Part shown: piece after piece, positions 9,507 through 17,393 of the stretch
Layout: each line of letters begins with the position of its first letter
Numbering within the stretch: the first letter of the stretch is position 1
NCBI RefSeq assembly: GCF_001431405.1
Contig: NZ_LDJL01000002.1
Location: forward strand, 124,001-188,000
Source: Pseudoxanthomonas dokdonensis
GTDB taxonomy: Bacteria; Pseudomonadota; Gammaproteobacteria; Xanthomonadales; Xanthomonadaceae
Length of the DNA stretch: 64,000 bases
Reading direction: 5' to 3'
Program-made: the position numbers and the translations under genes
Notes under the pieces: model-generated
Told to the model about the DNA's origin: nothing
The model's input: the letters and a program-made list of their open reading frames with translations, nothing else
Databases searched by the model: none

Positions 9507-9640
9507 ATCGTCATCCCGGCGAAAGCCGGGCTTGCAACCGACGAACGTCGGGGCATCCCGCATGTCAGATCAGCTCCAGGCAACGCCTGGATGATCCGGA
9601 CATCGTCAGCGCGAAGCCCGGCTTTCGCCGGATGACGATA
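9507..9640. repeat. Inverted pair of dispersed repeat CGTCATCCCGGCGAAAGCCG
   Basis: The sequence CGTCATCCCGGCGAAAGCCG at 9509-9528 recurs inverted at about 9614-9638, enclosing about 80 bases. The same family recurs at 16503-16571. This fills most of the 443-base gap between wrbA and the LtrA-type gene, in which no gene is seen. Confidence 0.75.
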
Positions 9641-9829
9641 TTTAGCTGGCTGTCGCTTCGCCCTGCACTTCGCAGCAGCGCGAGGAAAATCGCCCACTGT
9701 TCTGGTTGCGTCGTTTACCCGCCCTCTGACCGATTAAAAGTGAGGCGCTAAACATAATAAACCGCTTGATTCAAAGGCCCGGAAACAGGAGAACGTGTAC
9801 CCTGTTCGCTGTTTTGCCGAGGAGCCAAG

Positions 9830-10987
9830 ATGTCCCTTCCGATTCTCTCCGCCCGCAACCCGGAACAGGCGCATCGGGCCGCTACCCCGCTTGAACTGCT
9901 GTTCGATCTGGTCAGCGTGATCGCCATCGCCAGTGCCACCGCCGAACTGCACCACGCGATCAGCAGCGGCCATGGCCTGGATGTATTGCCGCGCTTCGCT
10001 TTCCTGTTCTTCGCCATCTGGTGGACCTGGATCAATTTCACCTGGTTCGCCAGTGCATTCGACAGCGACGGTCCGCTGTACCGGCTGCTGGTGATGGTGG
10101 TGATGGGCGGCCAGTTGCTGTTTGCCGGCGGAGTCGAGCACATCATCCAGACCCTGAGTTTCGGCTGGGGCCTGGCCGGCTGGATCATCATGCGCGCGGG
10201 CATGATCGCCTTGTGGCTGCTGGCCTCGGGCAATCCCGAATACCGCACCACCGCGCTCCGCTATGCCGGCGGCATCGCGTTCGCGCAGCTGTGCTGGGTG
10301 GCGATGTATTTCATCACCCAGGCCCACCCCGGCTTGTTCTACATACTCGGCATCGTCGTGTTTGCGATCGAACTGGCAGTGCCTGCGTTTGCCGAACGCG
10401 CGCGGATGACCCCGTTCCATCGCCACCACATCATCGAACGCTACGGCCTGCTGACCATCATCTCGCTGGGTGAAATCGTCCTCGCCATCTCGCTTGCCTT
10501 CGCCCAGCTGTTCGACGGCGAAGGCCACGGCAACATGCTGCCGGCGCTAACCGGCGTGTCCGCACTGGTGATCGTGTTCGCTGCGTTCTGGGTTTATTTC
10601 ACCGATGAAGATCACCTGCCCAGCTCGAAATTCAGCACGGTGTTCATGTGGGGCTACGGCCACGTCTTCCTGTTCGGTGCGCTGGCCGTCATGGGTGCCG
10701 GCGTGGCGGCCGAAGTCGACCTCGCCGCGCACACGGCGCATGGCGCCACCCAGGCCAGCGTCGCCTGGTGGCTGGGCATCCCGTTGGCGGTCTACTGGCT
10801 TTCGCTCAGCCTGCTCCGCGACCGCCATTTCCCACTTGGCCCACGCCAGTTCGCGTTGCCGCTGATGGCAGTGTTGGCAATCGTGGCGTCGCTGCTGGGA
10901 AGCTCGACGGCGGTATTCGCCGGCCTGTCGGTGATCGCAGTGCTGCTGCGGGTACCGATGCGCGGCGAAGCGATGAAAGCCTGCTGA
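9830..10987 (+). CDS. Low temperature requirement protein A (LtrA) family membrane protein
   Basis: A 385-residue integral membrane protein of the LtrA family. The N-terminal family signature 'TPLELLFDLVSVIAIA' is followed by about eleven hydrophobic segments, including FLFFAIWWTWINFTWFAS and ERYGLLTIISLGEIVLAIS. The start has GAGGAG about eight bases upstream. The name comes from Listeria, where the gene is needed for growth in the cold. The biochemical role is not established. It stands alone between two repeat-filled gaps. Confidence 0.9.
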   Translation: MSLPILSARNPEQAHRAATPLELLFDLVSVIAIASATAELHHAISSGHGLDVLPRFAFLFFAIWWTWINFTWFASAFDSDGPLYRLLVMVVMGGQLLFAGGVEHIIQTLSFGWGLAGWIIMRAGMIALWLLASGNPEYRTTALRYAGGIAFAQLCWVAMYFITQAHPGLFYILGIVVFAIELAVPAFAERARMTPFHRHHIIERYGLLTIISLGEIVLAISLAFAQLFDGEGHGNMLPALTGVSALVIVFAAFWVYFTDEDHLPSSKFSTVFMWGYGHVFLFGALAVMGAGVAAEVDLAAHTAHGATQASVAWWLGIPLAVYWLSLSLLRDRHFPLGPRQFALPLMAVLAIVASLLGSSTAVFAGLSVIAVLLRVPMRGEAMKAC

Positions 10988-11033
10988 GTGCGCGCAGCGA
11001 TGCGGGGAGATTGCCTGTGGATTTGTTGCTGAT

Positions 11034-11640
11034 GCCGATTGATCACCACCTTAGTTCGCCCCCACCCTGACCACCGTATCAGGTACGGGGCAGGCTCTCC
11101 CCCGTAAACGGAGGAGGGAGTTTCTCACCGGTGTTGTCGCGAACCAGGTGATGTTGATGAAGCGGGATCCGCCCCTTCCCCTGCTTGCGGAAGGCTGGGA
11201 TGGGGGCAGGATGCGAAGAGATCTGTCAGCAAGCCCGTTAGAAGCCCATCGAAACTATGGCTTTATCTCTGACGCCGATTGATGGCTGGCTTCGTTCGCC
11301 GCCACCCGACCCCCGTATCAGGTACGGGGCAGGCTCTCCCCCGTAAACAGAGGAGGGAGCTTTTCATCGGTTTCGTCACGAATCAGGTGATGTTGATGAA
11401 GCAGGATCTGCCCCTTCCCCCGCTGGCGGGGGAAGGCTGGGATGGGGGCAGGACGCGAGGTGATCTGTCAGCAAGCCTGGTAGAAGCCCGTCGAAACTGT
11501 GGCTTTATCCCGATGGCGATTGACCACCGGCTTCGTTCGCCCCCACCCCATCCCCCGTATCAGGTACGGGGCAGGCTCTCCCCCGCAAACGGAGGAGGGA
11601 GCTACGGGGCAGGTTCTCCCCCCATCACCGGAGGAGGGAG
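11034..11640. repeat. Three tandem ~240-bp units (third truncated)
   Basis: Units begin at 11034, 11274 and 11515, giving periods of 240 and 241 bases. The third breaks off near 11640, at the end of the next gene. Each unit starts with a (G/C)CGATTGA motif and carries the core CGTATCAGGTACGGGGCAGG. It then runs through a GGAGGGAG segment, a 'GTGATGTTGATGAAG' segment and a shorter dispersed hairpin. The core recurs at 24.7-25.2 kb. No convincing gene lies in this 653-base gap. The copies differ by scattered substitutions, so the duplication is not brand new. Confidence 0.88.
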
Positions 11641-12300
11641 TTACCCACCGGTGTCGTCGCGAGCCGCCGTGGTCTGCACCTGTAGCGCATTTGCCAGTGC
11701 CTGCCAGAGCCGCTCGCTCTCGTCGGCTTGCAGGCGGCCGTCGCCGTCTTCGTCGACATCGGTCAATCCGGCGGGATAGCGCGCGTCGGCGTTTTCCAGA
11801 TAGAAGATGATGGCTTCGTGAAGGCCTGCGCTGTCGCTGACGCGGGCCAGGCGCGCGATGTGCCAGTAGCGCGGTGGTCGCAGTCCTTGCGCCTGCAGGG
11901 CGGCGCGGGTGCGTGCAGCCTCCAGCGCCGGCTCGCGGGTGGCCGCGGCGACATCGTCGTAGGCATAGCTGCCGGCGCGGTAGACGTGCGGCCCGAACTG
12001 GCGCGGTGGCCGCGGCGGAAAGCGGAAGCGGAAGTCGGAACCGGGCTGCACGGTTTCGAACTGCAGCACCAGCATGCGGGTGACCACCCCGTCCGCGCTT
12101 TCGACGAAGAGGCGACGCTCGACGTCGGTCTGGTCACGGATGGGAAATCGCAGCGGCGGCAGCGCTTCCAGCGCGGGCTCCACCTGGAAGCTGGCATCCG
12201 CCACCGCGGCCGAGGTTACCGTGTGTCCATCGCTCGCCGCGGCCAGCACGGGCACCATCAGCAGGCAGGCGCACGCGAACAGGGACCGCCAGCTTTTCAT
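11641..12300 (-). CDS. Secreted hypothetical protein with EF-hand-like motif
   Basis: A 219-residue protein of unknown function. Residues 1-22 form a signal peptide (ending VLAAASDG). Near the C-terminus DVDEDGDGRLQADE matches the calcium-binding EF-hand loop D-x-D-x-D-G. The start at 12300 has GGAGG nine bases upstream; the frame open to 12528 lacks support. It is the last of four small genes on this strand (14128 to 11641). Its stop sits directly against the third tandem 240-bp unit. Confidence 0.75.
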   Translation of the reverse strand: MKSWRSLFACACLLMVPVLAAASDGHTVTSAAVADASFQVEPALEALPPLRFPIRDQTDVERRLFVESADGVVTRMLVLQFETVQPGSDFRFRFPPRPPRQFGPHVYRAGSYAYDDVAAATREPALEAARTRAALQAQGLRPPRYWHIARLARVSDSAGLHEAIIFYLENADARYPAGLTDVDEDGDGRLQADESERLWQALANALQVQTTAARDDTGG

Positions 12301-12367
12301 CGTCACGCACCTCCGGGATTCGCCAACGAGTCTGCGCACAACATCGACGGACCGAGCGTGCTGGAAG

Positions 12368-12919
12368 TCATCGCGCCAGCCGAGCCGCATGGAAGCGCCG
12401 GTGCCGTGCCCACACGCCCCAGGCGAAGGCGGTCGCGTAGCCCAGCAGCAGGCCGCCCACCGCCCACAAGCCGCCGCCCTGCACGAACAGTTGCCAGTCA
12501 CCGGTCGCCGTTGCGGTGCCCGACGCACGCTGCCAGGCCCACCACATGCCGACCGCGATCCGCAGGCACACCAGTGCGGTCAAGGCCAGCACCAGCCAAC
12601 GGTTGGGGGTGTAATGCAGGTGGCGGTCGCCGTGTTCGAAACGGGCCAGCCACAGGCCGATGATGCCCAGGCCGATGCCCGCGACCAGGCCGATGCCGGC
12701 ATCGCGCAATGCGTCCACGCTCCACAACGTGCCCAGCCATGCCGCCAGCAGGAAGCACGGCACCGACACCAGCAGCAGCCACGCATTCAGCGCCACCAGC
12801 CAGCCCAGCGTCCGTCGTCGCGCCCGCCCGACCCGGTAGCGTTGCCACAGCGACAGCGGCAACAGCAGCAGCAACAGCACCGCCAACAGCAGCAGCACGG
12901 GGATCAGCAGCAGCGGCAA
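12368..12919 (-). CDS. Multi-pass membrane protein of unknown function (DUF1453-like?)
   Basis: A 183-residue protein with about five hydrophobic segments. The first covers almost all of residues 2-24 and is followed by a basic loop (WQRYRVGRARRR). The middle segment RFEHGDRHLHYTPNRW precedes another helix and resembles CcdC/DUF1453-type proteins, but I am not certain of the family. It belongs to the run of four small genes transcribed leftward. Nothing in the sequence points to a reaction. Confidence 0.65.
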   Translation of the reverse strand: MPLLLIPVLLLLAVLLLLLLPLSLWQRYRVGRARRRTLGWLVALNAWLLLVSVPCFLLAAWLGTLWSVDALRDAGIGLVAGIGLGIIGLWLARFEHGDRHLHYTPNRWLVLALTALVCLRIAVGMWWAWQRASGTATATGDWQLFVQGGGLWAVGGLLLGYATAFAWGVWARHRRFHAARLAR

Positions 12920-12962
12920 GCGGCCTCCTGCTGACCGGCAGGCCGGCGGTTGCGCCGGCGCA

Positions 12963-13451
12963 TCACAAGGCCTTCCGCGCCAGCTTGCCGTGCAGGTCGT
13001 TGACCGTCATCAACGCGGCCGAGCCGTAATAGCTGTGGTATTCGGCGACCATCTCGCCTTCGCTGATCACCGGGTCGGTGGCGACGATCGCTTTCGCCGC
13101 CTCGACCCCGTCCACCGCCAACACGAACAAGCCGCGCCAGCCGTCAACGCCATCCAGCGGACCGGCCAGCACCAGCGTGCCGGCCTTGGCCAGCCGCTGC
13201 ATGTTGGCGAAGTGGCCGCGGAACATCGCGTCGCGCCTGTCGCCCGCGGGCACCGGCGTGCCACTGCTCTTCAGGATCACCAGCACATACGAACGCATGC
13301 CGTAATCGTCGGCACCCAGCTGCTGCGCCAACGCGGCGTCATAGCCGGGCGGCGGCGCAGCTTCGGTCGTGACTGCTGTGTCCTGCGCCCACGCACCGGC
13401 CGTGACACATGCCAGGCCGGCCGCCATCGTCATGCTCCACCATCGTTTCAT
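12963..13451 (-). CDS. Exported YciI-like protein
   Basis: A 162-residue protein with a signal peptide ending near GAWAQ, then a YciI-related domain. The ferredoxin-like fold is suggested by 'SYVLVILKSSG', the GHFANMQRLAKAGTLVLAGP block and the closing 'AEYHSYYGS' segment. The start at 13451 has GGAGG upstream; an ATG 15 bases earlier lacks one. YciI-like proteins are usually cytoplasmic and of uncertain function, so an exported version is slightly unusual. It lies between a membrane protein and a cupin gene. Confidence 0.82.
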   Translation of the reverse strand: MKRWWSMTMAAGLACVTAGAWAQDTAVTTEAAPPPGYDAALAQQLGADDYGMRSYVLVILKSSGTPVPAGDRRDAMFRGHFANMQRLAKAGTLVLAGPLDGVDGWRGLFVLAVDGVEAAKAIVATDPVISEGEMVAEYHSYYGSAALMTVNDLHGKLARKAL

Positions 13452-13558
13452 CGTCGCAGCCTCCACCCGGGGATCAGCGCCATCCTAACCGCCGCGTGTG
13501 CCTGTGGGTGCGAAGGCGGCGGTCGCTCGCGATTGGCCCGAGCTGCTGAAAGTCGACC

Positions 13559-14128
13559 CTATTCGGCGACCGGCAACTCGGCCGGCTGCAGCCAGTCGCC
13601 GTAGCGGCCGACGATCTCCATCATCCGCGGCTGGAAGTCGGGGTCGCCACGCCGGACCGTGCGCGCCAGCGCTACCCGGTCACTGAAGAACTGTTCGAAC
13701 CCGGCTGGCGACAGCCAGGTCAGCATCCGCACCGGCCCGTCCGCAGTCGGGCCCTGCGCATGCGGCGTGCCCCGCGGGATGTGAACGAAGGAGCCGGCCG
13801 GCACCCGATGGACGCTGCCGGCAAGGTTGATTTCAAGCACGCCCTCGAGCACGTAGAAGCTTTCGTCCATCGACGGATGCACGTGCGCTGGGGTGAGATA
13901 ACCCGGCATCTCCTTGAGTTCGAGCACCGCGAACGCATTGCCGGTCCGTGACCCGGGCACGATCACACGCAGCTCTCCGGCATCGTAGGCCTGCGCTGGC
14001 GCGTCAGACGGGCCAACCAGCAGCGGCAGCGATGCCGTGGCAGGCGCGGGCGCGGGCTCCGCGGCCCAGACCGCCGCGACGGCGAAGGAGACCACGACGA
14101 GAAAACCGAACCGCATGGAAACACGCAT
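13559..14128 (-). CDS. Exported cupin-domain protein
   Basis: A 189-residue product with a signal peptide (to about residue 22, WAAEPAP) followed by one cupin barrel. Metal-binding cupin motif 1 is visible as TPAHVHPSMDESFYVLEG and motif 2 as PAGSFVHIPRGTPHA. The start at 14128 is preceded by GAGGAG. Single-domain cupins are very diverse, so the substrate cannot be named. It is the first gene of the leftward cluster ending at 11641, and two REP elements lie upstream of it. Confidence 0.85.
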   Translation of the reverse strand: MRVSMRFGFLVVVSFAVAAVWAAEPAPAPATASLPLLVGPSDAPAQAYDAGELRVIVPGSRTGNAFAVLELKEMPGYLTPAHVHPSMDESFYVLEGVLEINLAGSVHRVPAGSFVHIPRGTPHAQGPTADGPVRMLTWLSPAGFEQFFSDRVALARTVRRGDPDFQPRMMEIVGRYGDWLQPAELPVAE

Positions 14129-14234
14129 GAGCTGCTCCTCGATGGCGGTGCCGGATGCACCGACGATACAGGCCCAACGTGGCGGCCGGCGGCTAGCGGC
14201 CAGCGCGGATGGAAACGTGGATTACCGTAGCTTC

Positions 14235-14320
14235 GTAGCCCGGGTAAGGCCAAAGGCCGCACCCGGGGAAATGTCCCACCATGCGAAAAACCCCGGGTGC
14301 GCTGCGCTTACCCGGGCTAC
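14235..14320. repeat. Paired GTAG-headed REP (BIME), copy A
   Basis: An 86-base element starting GTAGCCCGGGTAAGG and ending ACCCGGGCTAC, so both ends carry the GTAG head in opposite orientation. Two internal hairpins are built from CCCGGGT...ACCCGGG arms. The layout fits SMAG/REP pairs mobilised by RAYT transposases. It lies just upstream of the cupin gene. Confidence 0.88.
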
Positions 14321-14347
14321 AGCGGCTCGTGATACCACGACATTACC

Positions 14348-14434
14348 GTAGCCCGGGTAAGGCCAAAGGCCGCACCCGGGGGCAATGTCCCACCATGCGA
14401 AAAACCCCGGGTGCGCTGCGCTTACCCGGGCTAC
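14348..14434. repeat. Paired GTAG-headed REP, copy B, overlapping the RAYT stop codon
   Basis: Nearly identical to copy A and 28 bases from it. Its right-hand GTAG supplies the TAG stop codon (14431-14433) of the transposase gene. Confidence 0.9.
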
Positions 14435-14937
14435 AGCGGCTCCCCATGTGTACCTGACATTGGCAAGGCATCGCTTGCCCAATCCGGCGGCAAATGGCCA
14501 CGTTGCACGTAGCGGTGGAACGTCGAGTGCGGCCAGTCGGCGACCGTGGTCACCAGGCCATGCTTCAATGGATTGATGTGGACATAATCCACCACCGCCT
14601 GCAATTCGGACTCGTCACGCACGGTGCGTTCCCAGTAACGCGATTGCCAGGCGGACGGTTTGCCGGGTTGCGACGTGCGACGGGTGAATCCTTTTTTGAT
14701 GTCCTGCCACAGACGCGGATAGTTGGCAGTGGCATCGTCCATGCGCAGGACGGCGTGCAGATGGTCCGGCAGGACCACCGCCGCGATGACGGTATGCGGC
14801 ACACGCGTGGCCGCCGCCTGCCACGCGGCGCGTAGCGCATCGATTTTCCGCACCAGCAGGTCACTGCTGCGGTCGCGCAACGTGACGGTAAAGAAGTACG
14901 TTGCGCCTGCAATCCGATTGCGGCGATATCCAACCAT
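14431..14937 (-). CDS. REP-associated tyrosine transposase (RAYT)
   Basis: Single-strand nuclease of the Y1/HUH superfamily, which binds and cuts REP palindromes with a GTAG-type head and is thought to spread them. The 168-residue protein has the family opening MVGYRRNRIAGATYFFTVTL. The HUH metal site is His59-x-His61 in LPDHLHAVL, and the catalytic Tyr118 lies in DYVHINPLKHGL. It looks intact. REP pairs flank both sides (copies B and C), and its stop codon is embedded in copy B. Truncated copies of its 5' end occur at 16926-17044 and 17176-17252. RAYTs are usually single-copy domesticated genes. Confidence 0.95.
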   Translation of the reverse strand: MVGYRRNRIAGATYFFTVTLRDRSSDLLVRKIDALRAAWQAAATRVPHTVIAAVVLPDHLHAVLRMDDATANYPRLWQDIKKGFTRRTSQPGKPSAWQSRYWERTVRDESELQAVVDYVHINPLKHGLVTTVADWPHSTFHRYVQRGHLPPDWASDALPMSGTHGEPL

Positions 14938-14982
14938 GCGCCAAGGTTACCCACGCCGTCCTCGCAATGCCAAGGGGTTCCC

Positions 14983-15068
14983 GTAGCCCGGGTAAGGCCA
15001 AAGGCCGCACCCGGGGCAATCTCCCACCATGCGAAAAGTCCCGGGTGCGCTGCGCTTACCCGGGCTAC
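14983..15068. repeat. Paired GTAG-headed REP, copy C
   Basis: An 86-base element upstream of the RAYT gene. Its outer GTAG, read on the minus strand, supplies the TAG stop codon (15065-15067) of the neighbouring membrane protein gene. Confidence 0.9.
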
Positions 15069-15733
15069 GCTGGCTTGCACTCAAGCGCCTCTTCGAGAAG
15101 AAAGGCATACAGATGAAGTCTTCGGGAGAACTCGGCAGCGACCCAGCCGATAAGCCACAGCACCGCCGCCATGACCCCCAGCATCGCCAACCACGAAGGC
15201 ACGGCCAGCAAGTCCTTCCAGTTACGCAGCAGCACGAACAACGACACCAGCACCGGCAGCAGGCCAAGCCGCTCGATGCCACCGACCATCATGCCCAGTC
15301 GGGACTGCAAGCGGTCGTGGCCCATCCGCGCATAGCGCAGCGATGAAGCAAGCACGTCCCGTGGGTAGCTGGACAACCAGAGCGCCAGCGCGCGGAACTG
15401 TGCGACATCGTGATCGAACTGCAGGACGAAGCCGCGTCGGTGATGGCGGGCCTCCCGAGCGGTCACGACAAGGGAGCGGAAAATGCCTGGCACGAAGCCT
15501 GCAATGGTCATCACCAAACCGGCCCGCGCCACCCACAACATCCACATCTGCGGTGCCAGCCACTTCAGCAGAAGCGAGGGCAGGAACGCCACCGCCACGC
15601 CAACGACGCCCAGCAGTGCCAACCGGCGCATCCAGCGCGGCGAATTCAATGCCGCCACCGGACCTTCGGCGAGCGCCTCTATTTTTTCATCCAGCAAAGC
15701 GAACGTCAGTTCGGGTCGTAATCCAGCATCCAT
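15065..15733 (-). CDS. Membrane protein of unknown function
   Basis: A 222-residue protein I cannot assign to a family. A short acidic N-terminus is followed by four hydrophobic segments: about 38-60, 64-86, and two near 155-170 and 180-200. A basic soluble loop containing VVTAREARHHRRG lies between the pairs. The start at 15733 has AGGAGGGG upstream. The last codon and stop lie in REP copy C, so the natural C-terminus may have been altered by insertion of the repeat. The lipoprotein gene upstream is 72 bases away on the same strand. Confidence 0.72.
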   Translation of the reverse strand: MDAGLRPELTFALLDEKIEALAEGPVAALNSPRWMRRLALLGVVGVAVAFLPSLLLKWLAPQMWMLWVARAGLVMTIAGFVPGIFRSLVVTAREARHHRRGFVLQFDHDVAQFRALALWLSSYPRDVLASSLRYARMGHDRLQSRLGMMVGGIERLGLLPVLVSLFVLLRNWKDLLAVPSWLAMLGVMAAVLWLIGWVAAEFSRRLHLYAFLLEEALECKPA

Positions 15734-15805
15734 GGCATCCCCTCCTGCAATCGCGGATTCACTCTATTCGTCCAGATGAAAAGCACACGCTGCGCTCTGC
15801 ACCCC

Positions 15806-16372
15806 TTAACGGATATTCGGTCGCCAGCTCATGTTGGGCGCCTGCTCGCTTGGATTGACGGCGGGCGGCAGACTGTTGCCGCTGCCGTCGCCGGACAACA
15901 CGAAATCCGCGATCTCGTCAGCGTGTCTTTCAATCAGGCCCCCGGCCGAACTGAGCGCGGTCGGGTTACTGGATTCGACCGCTATCCGGCCATGTATGGC
16001 GCCGGTGGACGGATCGACAATCTCCACGCTGGTCTTGATGCTGTCGATACCCGCCATGATGCCCACAAGCGCCCGCGCCGCGCCTGGCCGCATGTAGTAG
16101 TTGTTGACCGCTATCTCGACATGCATCGCAGTCGGGGTGTCCTCGGCCACCAGTACCTCTTTCAGCCGTGAATCGAGCTGCGCCCGAAACACCTCCAGGC
16201 CCTTGGCCGACATGCTGCCCGGCTCAATCGTGTACCAGTAGGTCGCGGCCTTCGGCGCGGAATTGGCCTTGCTCACCGTACCGCCGGTGGATATGCAACC
16301 GGTAAGAAGCAGTACACACACCAAGGTAACTGCCCTGGTCAGAACCCCAGTCATCTTTCCAAACTTGTCCAT
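15806..16372 (-). CDS. DUF4410-like outer-membrane lipoprotein
   Basis: A 188-residue lipoprotein precursor: the signal ends in LLLTGC with lipidated Cys26. The mature part has an alpha/beta pattern with 'VEIVDPSTGAIHGRIAVESS', resembling DUF4410 lipoproteins, which have unknown function. The start at 16372 has an AGGGGG ribosome site; the frame remaining open to 16510 is not needed. The residue after Cys26 is Ile, not Asp, so no inner-membrane retention signal is seen and an outer-membrane location is likely. Confidence 0.75.
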   Translation of the reverse strand: MDKFGKMTGVLTRAVTLVCVLLLTGCISTGGTVSKANSAPKAATYWYTIEPGSMSAKGLEVFRAQLDSRLKEVLVAEDTPTAMHVEIAVNNYYMRPGAARALVGIMAGIDSIKTSVEIVDPSTGAIHGRIAVESSNPTALSSAGGLIERHADEIADFVLSGDGSGNSLPPAVNPSEQAPNMSWRPNIR

Positions 16373-16502
16373 GCGATCCCCCTTCGCTTGGTCCATCTTA
16401 ACCCGATGCTGTTGCCATCGGAACGGGGAGCGGTATGGCATTGCCAACACGCGGAAGGGAAAGTTGACTCTAGCCCCTTGTTCGAAAGCCGAAACACCAA
16501 AC

Positions 16503-16571
16503 ATCGTCATCCCGCCGCTAAGCGGCGCGAAGCGATAAAGCTGGATCCCGGCTTTCGCCGGGATGACGAGA
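16503..16571. repeat. Dispersed inverted repeat, CGTCATCCCG family
   Basis: CGTCATCCCG near 16505 and CGGGATGACG near 16559 close a roughly 65-base palindromic unit. The right arm contains CCGGCTTTCGCCGGGATGAC, the same family as 9507-9640. Confidence 0.72.
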
Positions 16572-16642
16572 TACGCGCTGCCGCTTCACCGTGCACCTTG
16601 GAGCGAGCCGGGCATCGCAGTGGGCGGCAGGGGAAAGGCGCG

Positions 16643-16845
16643 GTGACCGGACATTCGTCTGTTGAAAACGTTTGAGGGCCATGGATGGCCCGAGTCAAGC
16701 GCCGGCTGCTGACCGCGAGAAGCGCAGGGTACCGGGTGCAGCGCGATGAGCGGACGGTGCAAACGGTTTGACCAGACATGCGTCTGTTGAAGAGCGTTTG
16801 CTTCCTTTTGCCAAGACGCTTTCAACAGACGAATGTCTGGTCAAA
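16643..16845. repeat. Three-copy motif TGACCAGACATKCGTCTG, two direct and one inverted
   Basis: A roughly 30-base motif occurs at 16643-16675, at 16767-16800 and inverted at 16811-16845. The last two form a 34-base inverted repeat with a ten-base loop. The motif itself contains the small palindrome CAGACATGCGTCTG. It is not seen elsewhere in the window. With the REPs and RAYT relics it fills the 1 kb gap between the lipoprotein and the ATPase, in which I see no intact gene. Confidence 0.72.
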
Positions 16846-16925
16846 GGAAGACGCCGTAAGGCGGAAGCTTTTGCTGTTGGCCTTACACGCGAAGGGAAAC
16901 TGCAATCCCATTTCTCTTTTTCGCC

Positions 16926-17044
16926 AGCCATGCGGCACGCAGCGCATCGACTTCCCGGGCCAGCAGGTCACTGTTGCGGTCGTGCAACGTCACGGTGAAG
17001 AAACACGTTGCACCTGCAATCCGATTGCGGCGATATCCAACCAT
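16926..17044 (-). pseudogene. RAYT remnant, first ~40 codons
   Basis: The minus strand from 17044 encodes MVGYRRNRIAGATCFFTVTL and continues collinear with the intact transposase to about residue 40. It then diverges. The HUH and tyrosine motifs are missing, so it cannot be active. REP copy D lies upstream, in the same arrangement as at the intact gene. Confidence 0.85.
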
Positions 17045-17088
17045 GGGCCAAGGTTACCCACGCCGCCCTGGCAATGCCAAGGATTCCC

Positions 17089-17173
17089 GTAGCCCGGGTA
17101 AGGCCGAAGGCCGCACCTGGGGAATGTTCCATCAGGCGAAAAGCCCCGGGTGCGCTGCGCTTACCCGAGCTAC
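17089..17173. repeat. Paired GTAG-headed REP, copy D
   Basis: The same element as copies A-C, with a few substitutions (for example GAGCTAC at its right end). The spacer between it and the RAYT remnant matches the spacer between copy C and the intact RAYT gene. Confidence 0.85.
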
Positions 17174-17175
17174 GC

Positions 17176-17252
17176 TGGCTGCTGCGATCGCGCAACGTGA
17201 CGGTAAAGAAGTACGTTGCGCCTGCAATCCGATTGCGACGATATCCAACCAT
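17176..17252 (-). pseudogene. RAYT remnant, first ~25 codons
   Basis: The minus strand from 17252 encodes the first 25 codons of the transposase almost unchanged. It then runs straight into REP copy D. It is a duplicated 5' end, not a decayed full gene. Confidence 0.85.
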
Positions 17253-17297
17253 GCGCCAAGCTTACCCACGCCGCCCTGGCAACACCAAGGGATTCCC

Positions 17298-17384
17298 GTA
17301 GCCCGGGTAAGGCCAAAGGCCGCACCCGGGGGCAATGTCCCATCACGCGAAAAGCCCCGGATGCGCTGCGCTTACCCTGGCTAC
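17298..17384. repeat. Paired GTAG-headed REP, copy E
   Basis: The last of five copies, ten bases from the stop of the low-GC ATPase gene. It marks the left edge of the compositionally different stretch. Confidence 0.85.
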
Positions 17385-17393
17385 GCTGGCTGG

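Noticed and set aside
16767..16845. Integron attC site
   Set aside because: The inverted repeat is too long and too symmetric, and no integrase, cassette array or core-site GTT arrangement is seen.
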